Assembly: GCA_947632035.1 (NCBI GenBank)
Contig: CANRNR010000012.1
Span: 1-56,496, forward strand
Length of the DNA stretch: 56,496 nucleotides
DNA from: an uncultured Clostridia bacterium
GTDB lineage: Bacteria > Bacillota > Clostridia > TANB77 > CAG-508
Direction: 5' to 3'
Made by a program: the position numbers and the translations under genes. The notes beneath the pieces are model-generated. The model did no database searches, was not told the DNA's origin, and worked only from the letters and a program-made list of their open reading frames with translations. How positions within the stretch are numbered: the stretch's first letter is position 1; each line of letters opens with the position of its first letter. Shown here piece by piece: positions 15,720 to 24,859 of the stretch.

Positions 15720-17766
15720 ATACATCTCCTTTTTGATAATCAAATATATAAGCATTTGTCAATTCATTAAATTTATCAATTGTACACTTTTTCTTTGATA
15801 TAATATTTAATTCAGTAAATAGACTAATATCTTCAAGAAGTTCTATATTCCTTATTTTTCTTTCTTCAAGTTCTTCTTTATTATATATTGAAGAAAAAAT
15901 TATAGATTTTTGTCCTTTTTTATCATTAATAATTAATGGTGTAAAATCGTAAGATACTGAATTTATAATTAATAATACATCTTCTTCAATTGATGTAATT
16001 GGCATCTTATAATATTTATTATCGTTATTATTAAATACTCTTAATGCTATTTTCTCTATATTTTTATTCAAAACTTCATTTGATCTACATATATTATATC
16101 CTGATACATTTTTTACTAATTTATCACCATATATTATTTCTCTGCCATTATCATTAAATTTTATACCTAATATTGAATCTTTTAACTCTCCATGTCTTTT
16201 TGATAATAAATTTTTATAATTTGCTCTAATAACATCAATTATCTGCTTTCCATTTACTTTGTTTAAAGTTAAATAACCTATGTTTAGATTTTGCTCATTA
16301 CAAGATTTTATAAGTTCTTCTATTTTCACATCAGCATCAACTACAACATTCATATTTATTTTATCTATGACTATTTTGTCAGTAGTATCAAATTTATGGT
16401 TTACTAAATCATTGTGCGGTACTTCTTTAGGTAAAACTTTTCCTGGATTTATCATATTTTTTTCATCAAATTTATTTTTTAGTCTATAAAATTCATTTAT
16501 CTCATCATTAGTATGCTTTTTGATAATATAATCTATTTTTTCCAAACCAATTCCATGTTCTGCTGCCAATGAGCCGTTATTCTTCAGACATTTTTCCATC
16601 ATTAAACCTAACACTCTATGTTTTTCTTTATCTCCTTGTTTATTATTTTCAAAGAAAAATGTTGGATGTACATTTCCATCACTAAAGTGAAATGTATCTA
16701 ACATAGGAATATTATTTTGTTCTGCTATATCAAATATATCCTCAACTAAATTTTGAAGTGAAGTTCTTGGAACAACACCATCAACTAATAAAGAAATAGG
16801 TTTCTTTTCAATTTCATCTTTAAGCAATTGTCTATTAGTTTGATATGCTTTTCCTCTAACTTCATAAATACTTCCCACTGGTGTTGTTATTTCTACTGGT
16901 AGATTTTTACTATATTCATTTAATTTATCAAAAAACATTTTCTTATCTCTTTCAGAATATGAAAAATATTCTAACAATAAATAATACCTTCCAACTCTTC
17001 CTTTTGTTGTGTGATATGATGGTGTTATCATTTCCATCGCTGAAAATGGAATTCCTGACTTAAAACAATTACTTAATAATTCATTTATTATCTTAGATGT
17101 GTCAAAAGTCATACAAAATAGCAATGTTTCTGTTGGTTTTTTTACTAATCTTACCTTAATCCAACCAACTGCTCCTAATGTTCCTTCACTACCTATTATT
17201 GTATAGAAATAATCTGAAATTCCTTCTTGTTTTTCTTTTTTTATAATATGTTCTTTTCCATCAGCTGTAAAAAATTGAAATTCTTCAATAAAACAATGTA
17301 AAGGTCCAAATCTTAAACATCTTGGTCCAGAACTATTTTCGGAAATCGCTCCACCCAAACTGCAATGGTCTTTGGAAATTGGATCTGGTGGAAAAAATAG
17401 ATTGTATCTTTCTCCAAATTCGTTAACTTCTGATATTGTTGTTCCAGGTGCAAAAACTGCTGTTTCTGCAACCTCATCAAAATTTATTATTCCTTTCCAA
17501 TTTTCATTTGATATAACAACACAGTTTTCTTGTGGTACACAACCACCTGTATATCCAGTTGCTTTTCCTCTTACTAAAAATTTAAAATTGTTTTCTCCAC
17601 ATATGCTAACTGCATTTTTGAAATCTTGTTCATTATATACAAGAATAACAACACTTGGTAATCCCTCTAATAAACTAGCATCTGATCCATAAGCAACTAA
17701 ATCTTCTTCTTGATCTAATATTTTTTTATTATCTATTTTTTTATTAAATATACTTCTATAATCCAT
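15703..17766 (-). CDS. GlcD-GlcE fusion: FAD-linked 2-hydroxyacid dehydrogenase
   Basis: 687 residues. Residues ~35-210 are the PCMH-type FAD-binding domain (VRGKATGYTGGCVPQ, PPDPISKDHCSLGGAISENSSGPR, IIGSEGTLGAVGWI). Residues ~220-455 are the FAD-oxidase C-terminal domain, with HFSDGNVHPTFFF and GSLAAEHGIGLEK, ending INPGKVLP. Residues ~470-600 resemble the GlcE subunit (IIYGDKLVKNVSGYNICR, compare GlcE R-x-G-G-x-V-x-K-N-V-x-G-Y-D). Enzymes of this group oxidise glycolate, D-lactate or related 2-hydroxyacids to 2-oxoacids. Ribosome site AAGGAGG precedes the ATG. The electron-accepting partner is the overlapping ferredoxin gene. The next upstream gene is an aminotransferase that could use the 2-oxoacid. 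Substrate unknown. Confidence 0.85.
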   Translation of the reverse strand: MDYRSIFNKKIDNKKILDQEEDLVAYGSDASLLEGLPSVVILVYNEQDFKNAVSICGENNFKFLVRGKATGYTGGCVPQENCVVISNENWKGIINFDEVAETAVFAPGTTISEVNEFGERYNLFFPPDPISKDHCSLGGAISENSSGPRCLRFGPLHCFIEEFQFFTADGKEHIIKKEKQEGISDYFYTIIGSEGTLGAVGWIKVRLVKKPTETLLFCMTFDTSKIINELLSNCFKSGIPFSAMEMITPSYHTTKGRVGRYYLLLEYFSYSERDKKMFFDKLNEYSKNLPVEITTPVGSIYEVRGKAYQTNRQLLKDEIEKKPISLLVDGVVPRTSLQNLVEDIFDIAEQNNIPMLDTFHFSDGNVHPTFFFENNKQGDKEKHRVLGLMMEKCLKNNGSLAAEHGIGLEKIDYIIKKHTNDEINEFYRLKNKFDEKNMINPGKVLPKEVPHNDLVNHKFDTTDKIVIDKINMNVVVDADVKIEELIKSCNEQNLNIGYLTLNKVNGKQIIDVIRANYKNLLSKRHGELKDSILGIKFNDNGREIIYGDKLVKNVSGYNICRSNEVLNKNIEKIALRVFNNNDNKYYKMPITSIEEDVLLIINSVSYDFTPLIINDKKGQKSIIFSSIYNKEELEERKIRNIELLEDISLFTELNIISKKKCTIDKFNELTNAYIFDYQKGDVYEYEY

Positions 17767-17794
17767 ATATTCCTCCTTATAAGATTTAGATTAT

Positions 17795-18928
17795 TTAATT
17801 TCCAAATATTTCTTCTACTTTCTCCAATGCCTTATCTTTATCATTTGAATATCCTAAATCTTTTAAAGTATTGCTCAATGCCTCTATTGTTCTTAATATA
17901 TCTTCTTTTCTTGTATAAAATCCCATTGTTCCAATCCTATCTTCCGCTATACAAACACCATATTTATCTTTCATTATTGTTGTAACCCTGTCGCCGTCAA
18001 TTCCTAATTTTTCTCTATCTTCATCAATTGCTTTTTGTAATTCTTCTGGGAAAACAATTCTAGTAGTAGATGGAGATACAATTTCTTCGTCAGCCATATA
18101 ATTTAATCCTAAAATCTTTATAGCTTCTCTAACTGCTTTTGATGCAATATAATGTTGTTTATATATCTCATCTAATCCATCTTTTAGTAAGCTATCAAAT
18201 AAATCGTTTAATCCCCTAGCAAATAAATATTCTGGATTATTATCTAGAGCCATACTAAAGTAAAACTTTTTATTTTGTTTTATTTTATTCATTCTATCGA
18301 TAGCCTTTTGACTGTAGCATACTAATGGACATCCTTGTGGTGCATTTAAACACTTTTGACTTCCAGTTACATATACATCAATTCCCCATTCATCAAATTT
18401 CACTTCTGTTCCACCAAATGCAGATATACCGTCAACGAATAATAATATATCACTTGATACTTCATCAATTATTTCACGAACTCTTTGTGGATTATATAAT
18501 GCACCTGTTTGTGTTTCATTTTGCACCATAGTTACAATATCATAATGATTTTTTGTTAATTCTTCTTTTAACTGTTCAAAATTAATTTGTTTTCCTTTTT
18601 GTCCTTCCATAAATTGCACTTCTGCACCCATATTTTTAGATAATGTTCCTCCAAAGTGTCCCCATTGTCCATTGTCAATTGTTAATACTTTTGTGTTTTC
18701 ATCTATTATGTTATATAATCCTGTCTCTAGTCCTACTCTTCCTATTCCTAATTTTAAATATACTGGCATTTTTGTACCTATTATTTTTTGTGCTTTTTCT
18801 AACATTGAATTTTGTATTTGTTTGTATTCTTTAAAATAAGTTGGAACAGGTATGCTATCATTTATTGTTCCTTTTATTACTGGATGAATTTCAGTTTGTC
18901 CAACTGTCATATTTAAAATATCATTCAT
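17795..18928 (-). CDS. Class V aminotransferase (alanine-glyoxylate/serine-pyruvate type)
   Basis: 377 residues. Pyridoxal-phosphate fold type I with HNGQWG-like DNGQWGHFG, QNETQTGALYNP, VDGISAFGGTEVKFDEWGID and the lysine-bearing GSQKCLNAPQG. The C-terminal domain carries DRIGTMGFYTRKEDILRTIEAL. Relatives transfer the amino group of alanine or serine to glyoxylate or similar 2-oxoacids. The start at 18928 has AAGGAG at seven bases; the longer frame to 18994 reads into the preceding gene. Placement beside the GlcDE flavoprotein suggests the pair turns a 2-hydroxyacid into an amino acid through the 2-oxoacid, which is an inference from context. Confidence 0.88.
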   Translation of the reverse strand: MNDILNMTVGQTEIHPVIKGTINDSIPVPTYFKEYKQIQNSMLEKAQKIIGTKMPVYLKLGIGRVGLETGLYNIIDENTKVLTIDNGQWGHFGGTLSKNMGAEVQFMEGQKGKQINFEQLKEELTKNHYDIVTMVQNETQTGALYNPQRVREIIDEVSSDILLFVDGISAFGGTEVKFDEWGIDVYVTGSQKCLNAPQGCPLVCYSQKAIDRMNKIKQNKKFYFSMALDNNPEYLFARGLNDLFDSLLKDGLDEIYKQHYIASKAVREAIKILGLNYMADEEIVSPSTTRIVFPEELQKAIDEDREKLGIDGDRVTTIMKDKYGVCIAEDRIGTMGFYTRKEDILRTIEALSNTLKDLGYSNDKDKALEKVEEIFGN

Positions 18929-18941
18929 TATAATTCTCCTT

Positions 18942-19982
18942 TTATAATATAATTTTTTCTTTTTTATTGATTGAGTCTTCAATTGCATTTGCAACTTTTA
19001 TAATTTCTACAACTTCTGATAAAGGTAATATTGGTGACTCTATTTTTTCTAATGCACATTGTACATAATGTTCTAATTCGTTTTTTAAAGCTCCTTTTAC
19101 CTTTCCATTAATTTTTGGCCAGAAAAATAATTCTGGATAATCTACTGTATCATTTGACCAATTATGTATAACTGGCTCATTTTTTATCACAAATACATCT
19201 TTATTAGTGATAATTTTTGAACTAAATTCAAAACCATAAGGACATTTTTGTGCTATGTGCCAACTATTTTGTAATGTTGCTAATGATCCATTCTCTAATT
19301 CTAATACTGCTACAATATTATCTGGATAAGTTCTATTTAAGAAACTATTTGCAAATGCACTTACTGATTTAACTTTATTTTTTGAAAGCCATAATGTTAA
19401 ATCAATATCATGTGCTAGACAACTATATGCAGGATGAACTCTTCCATATACTAAATGAGATTTGCTTTGAAAATTTCTTTCCATAGTAATGTGTCTTATT
19501 TCATCTTTTGTTGTATTTTGTAACATTTCTTCTAATGCTCTATATCTATCATCAAATCTTAGCACTTGCCCAACATATACATGTACTCCCTTTTTATTAG
19601 CTTCCATTTCTATTTTTTGAGCATCCTTATAATTTACTGTCATTGGTTTTTCTATAATTAAATCACAACCATATTCTATTCCCTTTAATGCAACATCAAT
19701 ATGAACATCTTCTGGAACTACTATATCTAGTAAATCAGGCTTTAATTCCTTTAACATTTTCTCAACATCTGTATATATCTTTATATTTCCTGATAATGAA
19801 TCTTTGTCTTGTGAAACATCTTTATGAAATTCATCTTGTAAACTTTTTTGTTTTGAACTAAATGAATTTTCATTTGTATCACATACTCCTATGACTTCTA
19901 CATTTTTCATATCTTTATATACAGAATAGTGCATCTTTCCAAACCAACCAAATCCTACAATACAAATTTTTAATTTTTCCAT
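18942..19982 (-). CDS. Gfo/Idh/MocA family NAD(P)-dependent oxidoreductase
   Basis: 346 residues. The N-terminal Rossmann domain starts with KICIVGFGWFGKMHYSVYK and VIGVCD. The family motif EKP appears as DLIIEKPMTVNYKDA, and the C-terminal domain carries the conserved SCLAHDIDLTLWL. Members oxidise or reduce sugars, inositols, trans-dihydrodiols and related compounds. Segment ~45-70 (KSLQDEFHKDVSQDKDSL) is an unusual charged insertion. Ribosome site AAAGGAAG precedes the ATG. It ends 13 bases before the aminotransferase start, so the genes are cotranscribed. Substrate unknown. Confidence 0.9.
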   Translation of the reverse strand: MEKLKICIVGFGWFGKMHYSVYKDMKNVEVIGVCDTNENSFSSKQKSLQDEFHKDVSQDKDSLSGNIKIYTDVEKMLKELKPDLLDIVVPEDVHIDVALKGIEYGCDLIIEKPMTVNYKDAQKIEMEANKKGVHVYVGQVLRFDDRYRALEEMLQNTTKDEIRHITMERNFQSKSHLVYGRVHPAYSCLAHDIDLTLWLSKNKVKSVSAFANSFLNRTYPDNIVAVLELENGSLATLQNSWHIAQKCPYGFEFSSKIITNKDVFVIKNEPVIHNWSNDTVDYPELFFWPKINGKVKGALKNELEHYVQCALEKIESPILPLSEVVEIIKVANAIEDSINKKEKIIL

Positions 19983-20007
19983 TTCTTATCTTCCTTTCAT
20001 ATTTATT

Positions 20008-21165
20008 TTAGAAAAAATAATCTATTGAACTTAAATCATTTACTATTTCTTCTGTTTTATTATAATTACTATCTAAAATAACATTTTTTTGTCCATCAAT
20101 TCTACAACAAGCCTCGCAACCTTTACAGTAATCATCTTTTAAATTATGATATAACATTTGTCCTAAATAAATATTTTCCAAATTATTACAAGTTAATATA
20201 TTCTCTATCGTTTTAGAATTATTACATGCTCTCATAACACAAGGAAATATATCTCCATTTGCTCTAACTAATGCTCTAATTAGTGATAGCCAACATTTTT
20301 CAAATTTTGGTTCTTTATTGTTTACTACAAATAATTCTTTTTCATCTATATTGGCATGATTTAATACAAACTTCCTGAATTCTAAATCTTTATCTTCAAA
20401 AATTAATTTTCTTTCTTTTTCAACGCTTTCTTTCCACCAATCTTTATTGTCTGGCACCATCAATTGTCCTGTACTCAAATAACTTTCAGAAGGACAATTA
20501 CAACTACTTACCATACAAGTTGGTCTAAATTGTATATTTAATTTTTCGGATCCTTTTCCTTTATATTTCAAATAAATATCCTTATATATCGTTTTCAAGA
20601 AATCATATACTTCGTCTATATTAAATCTACTATAAACAAATCCTGCACCAACATATTTTATTGGTCCTTGTATTAATTGTTCTAGTGTTTCCATAGACTT
20701 TTTTAAACTTCCATCTTTTATTTTTTTGAAAGTTGCTTCATTGTTTGTATCCAAAGATACTCTTATCCATTCTATTTCTTTCTGCCAATCACCTTCTGGC
20801 ATATATTGTCCATTCGAAGTAACTCCTATTTTTGCATTTGGAAACATTTCTCTTAATTTATGTATAACATCCTTAAATTTATATTTACCATCATTATAAT
20901 AAACTGGCTCTCCTCCACCAGATATAACTATTGCTCTTGGATCAAATACTTTTAATTTTTCCATTTTATCAAAAGGATATACCGCTGATTTATCTCTATG
21001 ATATGTACAATATAGGCAACTTAAAGGGCAACAGTCATAAGGGTGGAACTCTAACAATCCTACTTTTATTTTATTATTTGTAATAGATGATAATTTATTT
21101 TTTATAATATCTATATGGTTCAATACTCTCTCATGTTTTCTCAAATTTTCTACATCTTTAGACAT
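20008..21165 (-). CDS. Radical SAM protein with C-terminal auxiliary-cluster cysteines (SPASM/twitch-like)
   Basis: 385 residues. The radical SAM motif is C46-x3-C50-x2-C53 (CCPLSCLYC), followed by AIVISGGGEPVYYNDGKY and IGVTSNGQYMP. A central FRPTCMVSSCNCPSES adds cysteines at an unusual place. The C-terminus has C291-x12-G-x4-C309, then C314, C326 and a C347-x2-C350-x2-C353-C354 group. This is close to the SPASM pattern that holds auxiliary [4Fe-4S] clusters in peptide- or protein-modifying enzymes. Start at 21165 with GGAGG seven bases upstream. It lies 14 bases after the MBL-fold gene. No PqqD-like peptide-recognition domain is seen in this protein or in a neighbour. The substrate could be the 25-residue product encoded just upstream or a small molecule. 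Confidence 0.85.
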   Translation of the reverse strand: MSKDVENLRKHERVLNHIDIIKNKLSSITNNKIKVGLLEFHPYDCCPLSCLYCTYHRDKSAVYPFDKMEKLKVFDPRAIVISGGGEPVYYNDGKYKFKDVIHKLREMFPNAKIGVTSNGQYMPEGDWQKEIEWIRVSLDTNNEATFKKIKDGSLKKSMETLEQLIQGPIKYVGAGFVYSRFNIDEVYDFLKTIYKDIYLKYKGKGSEKLNIQFRPTCMVSSCNCPSESYLSTGQLMVPDNKDWWKESVEKERKLIFEDKDLEFRKFVLNHANIDEKELFVVNNKEPKFEKCWLSLIRALVRANGDIFPCVMRACNNSKTIENILTCNNLENIYLGQMLYHNLKDDYCKGCEACCRIDGQKNVILDSNYNKTEEIVNDLSSIDYFF

Positions 21166-21179
21166 TATTCTACCTCCAT

Positions 21180-22016
21180 TTATAACTTAATTATATGTCC
21201 ATCTTTTGCAAATTCTATATTATAATCTTTGTAATATTTTTTTGCTTCCATATTTAATTGTTCAATTGTCAATTGAAAAGCCTCTTCTATATGTGTTATA
21301 ACGACTTTTTTAGCATTCATCTTTTCAGAATCCTTCAACATTTTCTCAAAACTATCTTCTGTATCGGAATAATTAACTCCACTACCAATTTTTTTATTTT
21401 CAAAGTATAAGCAATGTGCAATAAATACATCTATCCCTTTTAATTCATCATAAACTATTAAATCTTGATATTCACATGGTGCATATACTATTTTTTTGCC
21501 ACTTTTATTATCCTCTACTAAAAAATAGTACCCTTCAGTTTTCGGAATAAAATATGGTGTTACTGTTACATTTTCAAACTCAATAGCTTGTTTATGGTTT
21601 AAATATATTATTTTTATTACTCCTTTACTTTCATAATAAGATAACATATTTCCACAACCGAATTTTTTAAACATTTCTAATTGTTTTTCTGCAATATATA
21701 AATTTATAGGATTTGGCTCCGCTTTCTCTTTTATATGATTAAAATTTATCTGTTCAACAACTCTAATTCCTTGAGTATGATCTGGATGCCAATGTGTCAA
21801 AATTATGTTTTCTACTTTTTCTATTCTTTCTCTATTTAATTGAAGCCTAACTTCTTCAGGTGTGTCAAACAATATATTATCATCATACACAAACATTGAT
21901 GGTCCAGTTTGATATTCACTTATTCCTTTCTCTCTTGCTTTGACACACAACTCACAATTGCAACATGGTTTAGGTATTGGAGTTACTCCACCTGTTCCTA
22001 ATAAATTTAAATTCAT
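21180..22016 (-). CDS. MBL-fold metallohydrolase with CxCxxC site (PhnP/PqqB-like)
   Basis: 278 residues. The metal-binding motif is TH75WH77PD79H80TQG, and a second zinc-type site near the N-terminus is C19-x-C21-x2-C24 ([10 protein letters not shown]). This pair is shared with PhnP (cyclic ribose phosphate diesterase) and PqqB. Further landmarks are [21 protein letters not shown] and [10 protein letters not shown]. Whether it cleaves a phosphodiester or acts in cofactor-like peptide maturation cannot be told from sequence. AAGGAGG before the ATG lies inside the end of the metK remnant. It is the first intact large gene of the seven-gene operon. Confidence 0.85.
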   Translation of the reverse strand: MNLNLLGTGGVTPIPKPCCNCELCVKAREKGISEYQTGPSMFVYDDNILFDTPEEVRLQLNRERIEKVENIILTHWHPDHTQGIRVVEQINFNHIKEKAEPNPINLYIAEKQLEMFKKFGCGNMLSYYESKGVIKIIYLNHKQAIEFENVTVTPYFIPKTEGYYFLVEDNKSGKKIVYAPCEYQDLIVYDELKGIDVFIAHCLYFENKKIGSGVNYSDTEDSFEKMLKDSEKMNAKKVVITHIEEAFQLTIEQLNMEAKKYYKDYNIEFAKDGHIIKL

Positions 22017-22023
22017 ATTTTCC

Positions 22024-22551
22024 TCCTTACAATCTTATTATCTTTTCCCAACTTAAATCTTCCATCTAATCCTGTATAACCTAAAGGTCCACCTATAATA
22101 AATCTTTCTGTTGGATTAATATATATTTTTGTATCCCTATCAATGTATTCATGTGGTATAACTTTTTTACTACTTTATCTATTATATTATTTCTCATTTT
22201 TTCAACATTTGTATCTTTTTCATATTGATTAGATATCAAAATAGTTTCTATCCTTTTTGGTATATCTTTTTCATATTCTACAGTCACTTGTGTTTTTCCA
22301 TCAGGTCTTAAGTATTCTAATCCTTTTGTTTTTCTAACTTCCGATAATTTTTTTGACAATCTATGTGCCATACTTATTGCAAAAAGCATATAATTATCTG
22401 TTTCATTGGTAGCAAATGTTTCAATTGCAACTCTTGAGTTTGAATTCTGTGTTAAATATTCATCTAATAAAGTGTCCGATATATAATCGCATAGTTTATC
22501 TGGATGTTCTTCGGTTACACTTTCTGAAGTAAAATAATAGTTTTTTTGTAT
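22024..22551 (-). pseudogene. metK: Decayed S-adenosylmethionine synthetase (metK) copy
   Basis: The frame begins after AAAGGAGAAAA at an ATA where ATG is expected (22549-22551), then reads QKNYYFTSESVTEEHPDKLC, the normal MetK N-terminus. After VAIETFAT it jumps directly to NETDNYMLFAISMAHRLSKK, which in MetK lies far downstream, so the middle including the ATP-binding part is deleted. It continues through LRPDGKTQVTVEYEKD. In a run of six A (about 22163-22168) one base is missing, and the next block, [20 protein letters not shown] then [15 protein letters not shown], is in another frame. The 3' end is lost just before the MBL-fold gene. It cannot make an active enzyme. Confidence 0.9.
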
Positions 22552-22574
22552 TTTTCTCCTTTCTTTCTATTCTA

Positions 22575-22611
22575 TATAAAAAAAGAACAAAGTATATCAT
22601 TACTCTGTTCT
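22575..22611 (-). terminator. Terminator or attenuator hairpin after the 25-codon ORF
   Basis: On the minus strand AGAACAGAG (22603-22611) pairs with CTTTGTTCT (22584-22592), with one G-U pair, followed by seven T. The 5' arm is formed by the final sense codons of the 25-codon ORF, so translation of that ORF would interfere with folding. It separates the ORF from the metK remnant and the operon. Confidence 0.75.
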
Positions 22612-22677
22612 AAAAGGCACAAAGGAAGTATTGAACAATATTACTATTTCTAATTTTTTTAGTACTCCTTGTTTCAT
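22600..22677 (-). CDS. 25-residue small ORF at the head of the radical SAM operon
   Basis: ATG at 22677 with AGGAGGGG upstream at good spacing, and a promoter 31 bases before the start. The peptide begins MKQGVLKKLE, has a hydrophobic middle and ends FNTSFVPFRTE; it contains no Cys or Tyr. Its last codons form the 5' arm of the following hairpin. It could be a leader peptide for attenuation or a very short precursor substrate, in the size range of PqqA or MftA but without their motifs. The strong ribosome site and promoter make real translation likely. The function is unknown. Confidence 0.55.
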   Translation of the reverse strand: MKQGVLKKLEIVILFNTSFVPFRTE

Positions 22678-22707
22678 TACTTCCCCTCCTAGTACAATAA
22701 TATTTAA

Positions 22708-22736
22708 ATTATACCATTTTAAAACTAACTTGTAAA
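22708..22736 (-). promoter_or_regulatory. Promoter before the 25-codon ORF and operon
   Basis: On the minus strand TTTACA (22731-22736), 17 bases, then a perfect TATAAT (22708-22713). The predicted transcript starts about 24 bases before the small ORF. Confidence 0.8.
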
Positions 22737-22792
22737 GATATTTCTAGAGTAATTTTACATTTTTTGTCATAACTACAAATATAGGCTTTCAT

Positions 22793-23101
22793 TTAATAAA
22801 ACCCTATATCTATAAAAATAATTTCTCTAAATACAATCTTTTCCGCTTCATTTTTAAAATCGTTCATAATACACACCCAATAAAGCATATCCGTATTTTT
22901 CATATCTTCTGTTAGATTCTTTTTTTGATTTTTATTGTTTTATTATTTGTTCTACTCTTTCAGTTGCATTTTCTTGAATTTCTTTTAAATGACTATTTAA
23001 TGTTTCATCCATTAACATTATTGAATATTCTGCTTTTTTATTTTCTTCTGGAATATCCTCAATTTTTTTATTTTTAAATTCAACTTCTTCGAAATATTTT
23101 T
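22793..23101 (-). pseudogene. Remnant of a TnpV-type transposon protein
   Basis: Two frame pieces are visible. The first contains YSIMLMDETLNSHLKEIQEN and then ATERVEQIIKQ before a stop. The second, one base out of frame, reads KKNLTEDMKNTDMLYWVCIM, then NDFKNEAEKIVFREIIFI. Together they match the second half of TnpV (pattern L-x-G-x-L-N-x-H-L-x-x-I, then W-V-x-x-M-N-x-I-x-x-x-A-x-E-I-V-x-x-E). The start is lost and a stop and frameshift break the frame. TnpV genes are carried on transposons and conjugative elements in Clostridia, so this marks an old insertion next to the radical SAM locus. Nothing else was seen between 22740 and 23130. Confidence 0.7.
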
Positions 23102-23133
23102 ATAAATTTAAGAAATTTTTGTTTATTTGATAG

Positions 23134-23171
23134 CAAAAAAGAAGATAATTCTTTAAATCAAACTATCTTCT
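23134..23171 (-). terminator. Terminator after tRNA-Gln
   Basis: On the minus strand AGAAGATA (23164-23171) pairs with TATCTTCT (23140-23147), followed by TTTTTTGC. It ends the tRNA transcript about 75 bases after the tRNA. Confidence 0.8.
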
Positions 23172-23247
23172 CTCTCTTTATGATTTTTATCGAATATTAA
23201 AACTCTTTTATATCAAGACTTTTAAGTGATTCGACAAAAATCGTCCA

Positions 23248-23323
23248 TGGCTGGGGTACTAGGATTCGAACCTAGGAAATGCCTGAGTCAGAGTCAGGTG
23301 CCTTACCGCTTGGCTATACCCCA
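23248..23323 (-). tRNA. tRNA-Gln (anticodon CTG)
   Basis: Minus strand. The acceptor arm TGGGGTA pairs with TACCCCA, the discriminator is G and CCA is encoded. The D arm is GCCAAGCGGTAAGGC. The anticodon arm CCTGA-CTCTGAC-TCAGG gives anticodon CTG, and the T arm is CTAGGTTCGAATCCTAG. Length is 76 with CCA. In such an AT-rich genome a TTG-anticodon isoacceptor would be expected elsewhere. Confidence 0.95.
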
Positions 23324-23330
23324 ATATTTT

Positions 23331-23350
23331 CCCCCTTATTTAAAAGGGGG
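23331..23350. terminator. GC-rich hairpin between eno and tRNA-Gln
   Basis: CCCCCTT (23331-23337) and AAGGGGG (23344-23350) form a perfect stem with a six-base loop. On the minus strand it follows eno and ends seven bases before the tRNA 5' end, but no clear T run follows, so it may be a weak terminator or a processing structure. Confidence 0.5.
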
Positions 23351-23403
23351 ATTATTTTTAAATTTCTTTTATTAAAAATTGCTCAATGCAATATTTATGC
23401 AAA

Positions 23404-24729
<1,326 letters not shown>

Positions 24730-24859
24730 TTAATAAACATATCCTTTCTTTTTTAATATTTTTTATGTGATTTTTATTATTGCTTATTTTTTTGTTTAAT
24801 TTTATTTACTTATTTTTTATTTTTGCTTTTTAATTATTGTAATTATTTTTTATTGACCA

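Noticed and set aside
22552-22740. SAM riboswitch before the metK remnant
   Set aside because: The interval is too short and is occupied by a promoter, a 25-codon ORF and a simple hairpin; no SAM-I core sequences are visible.
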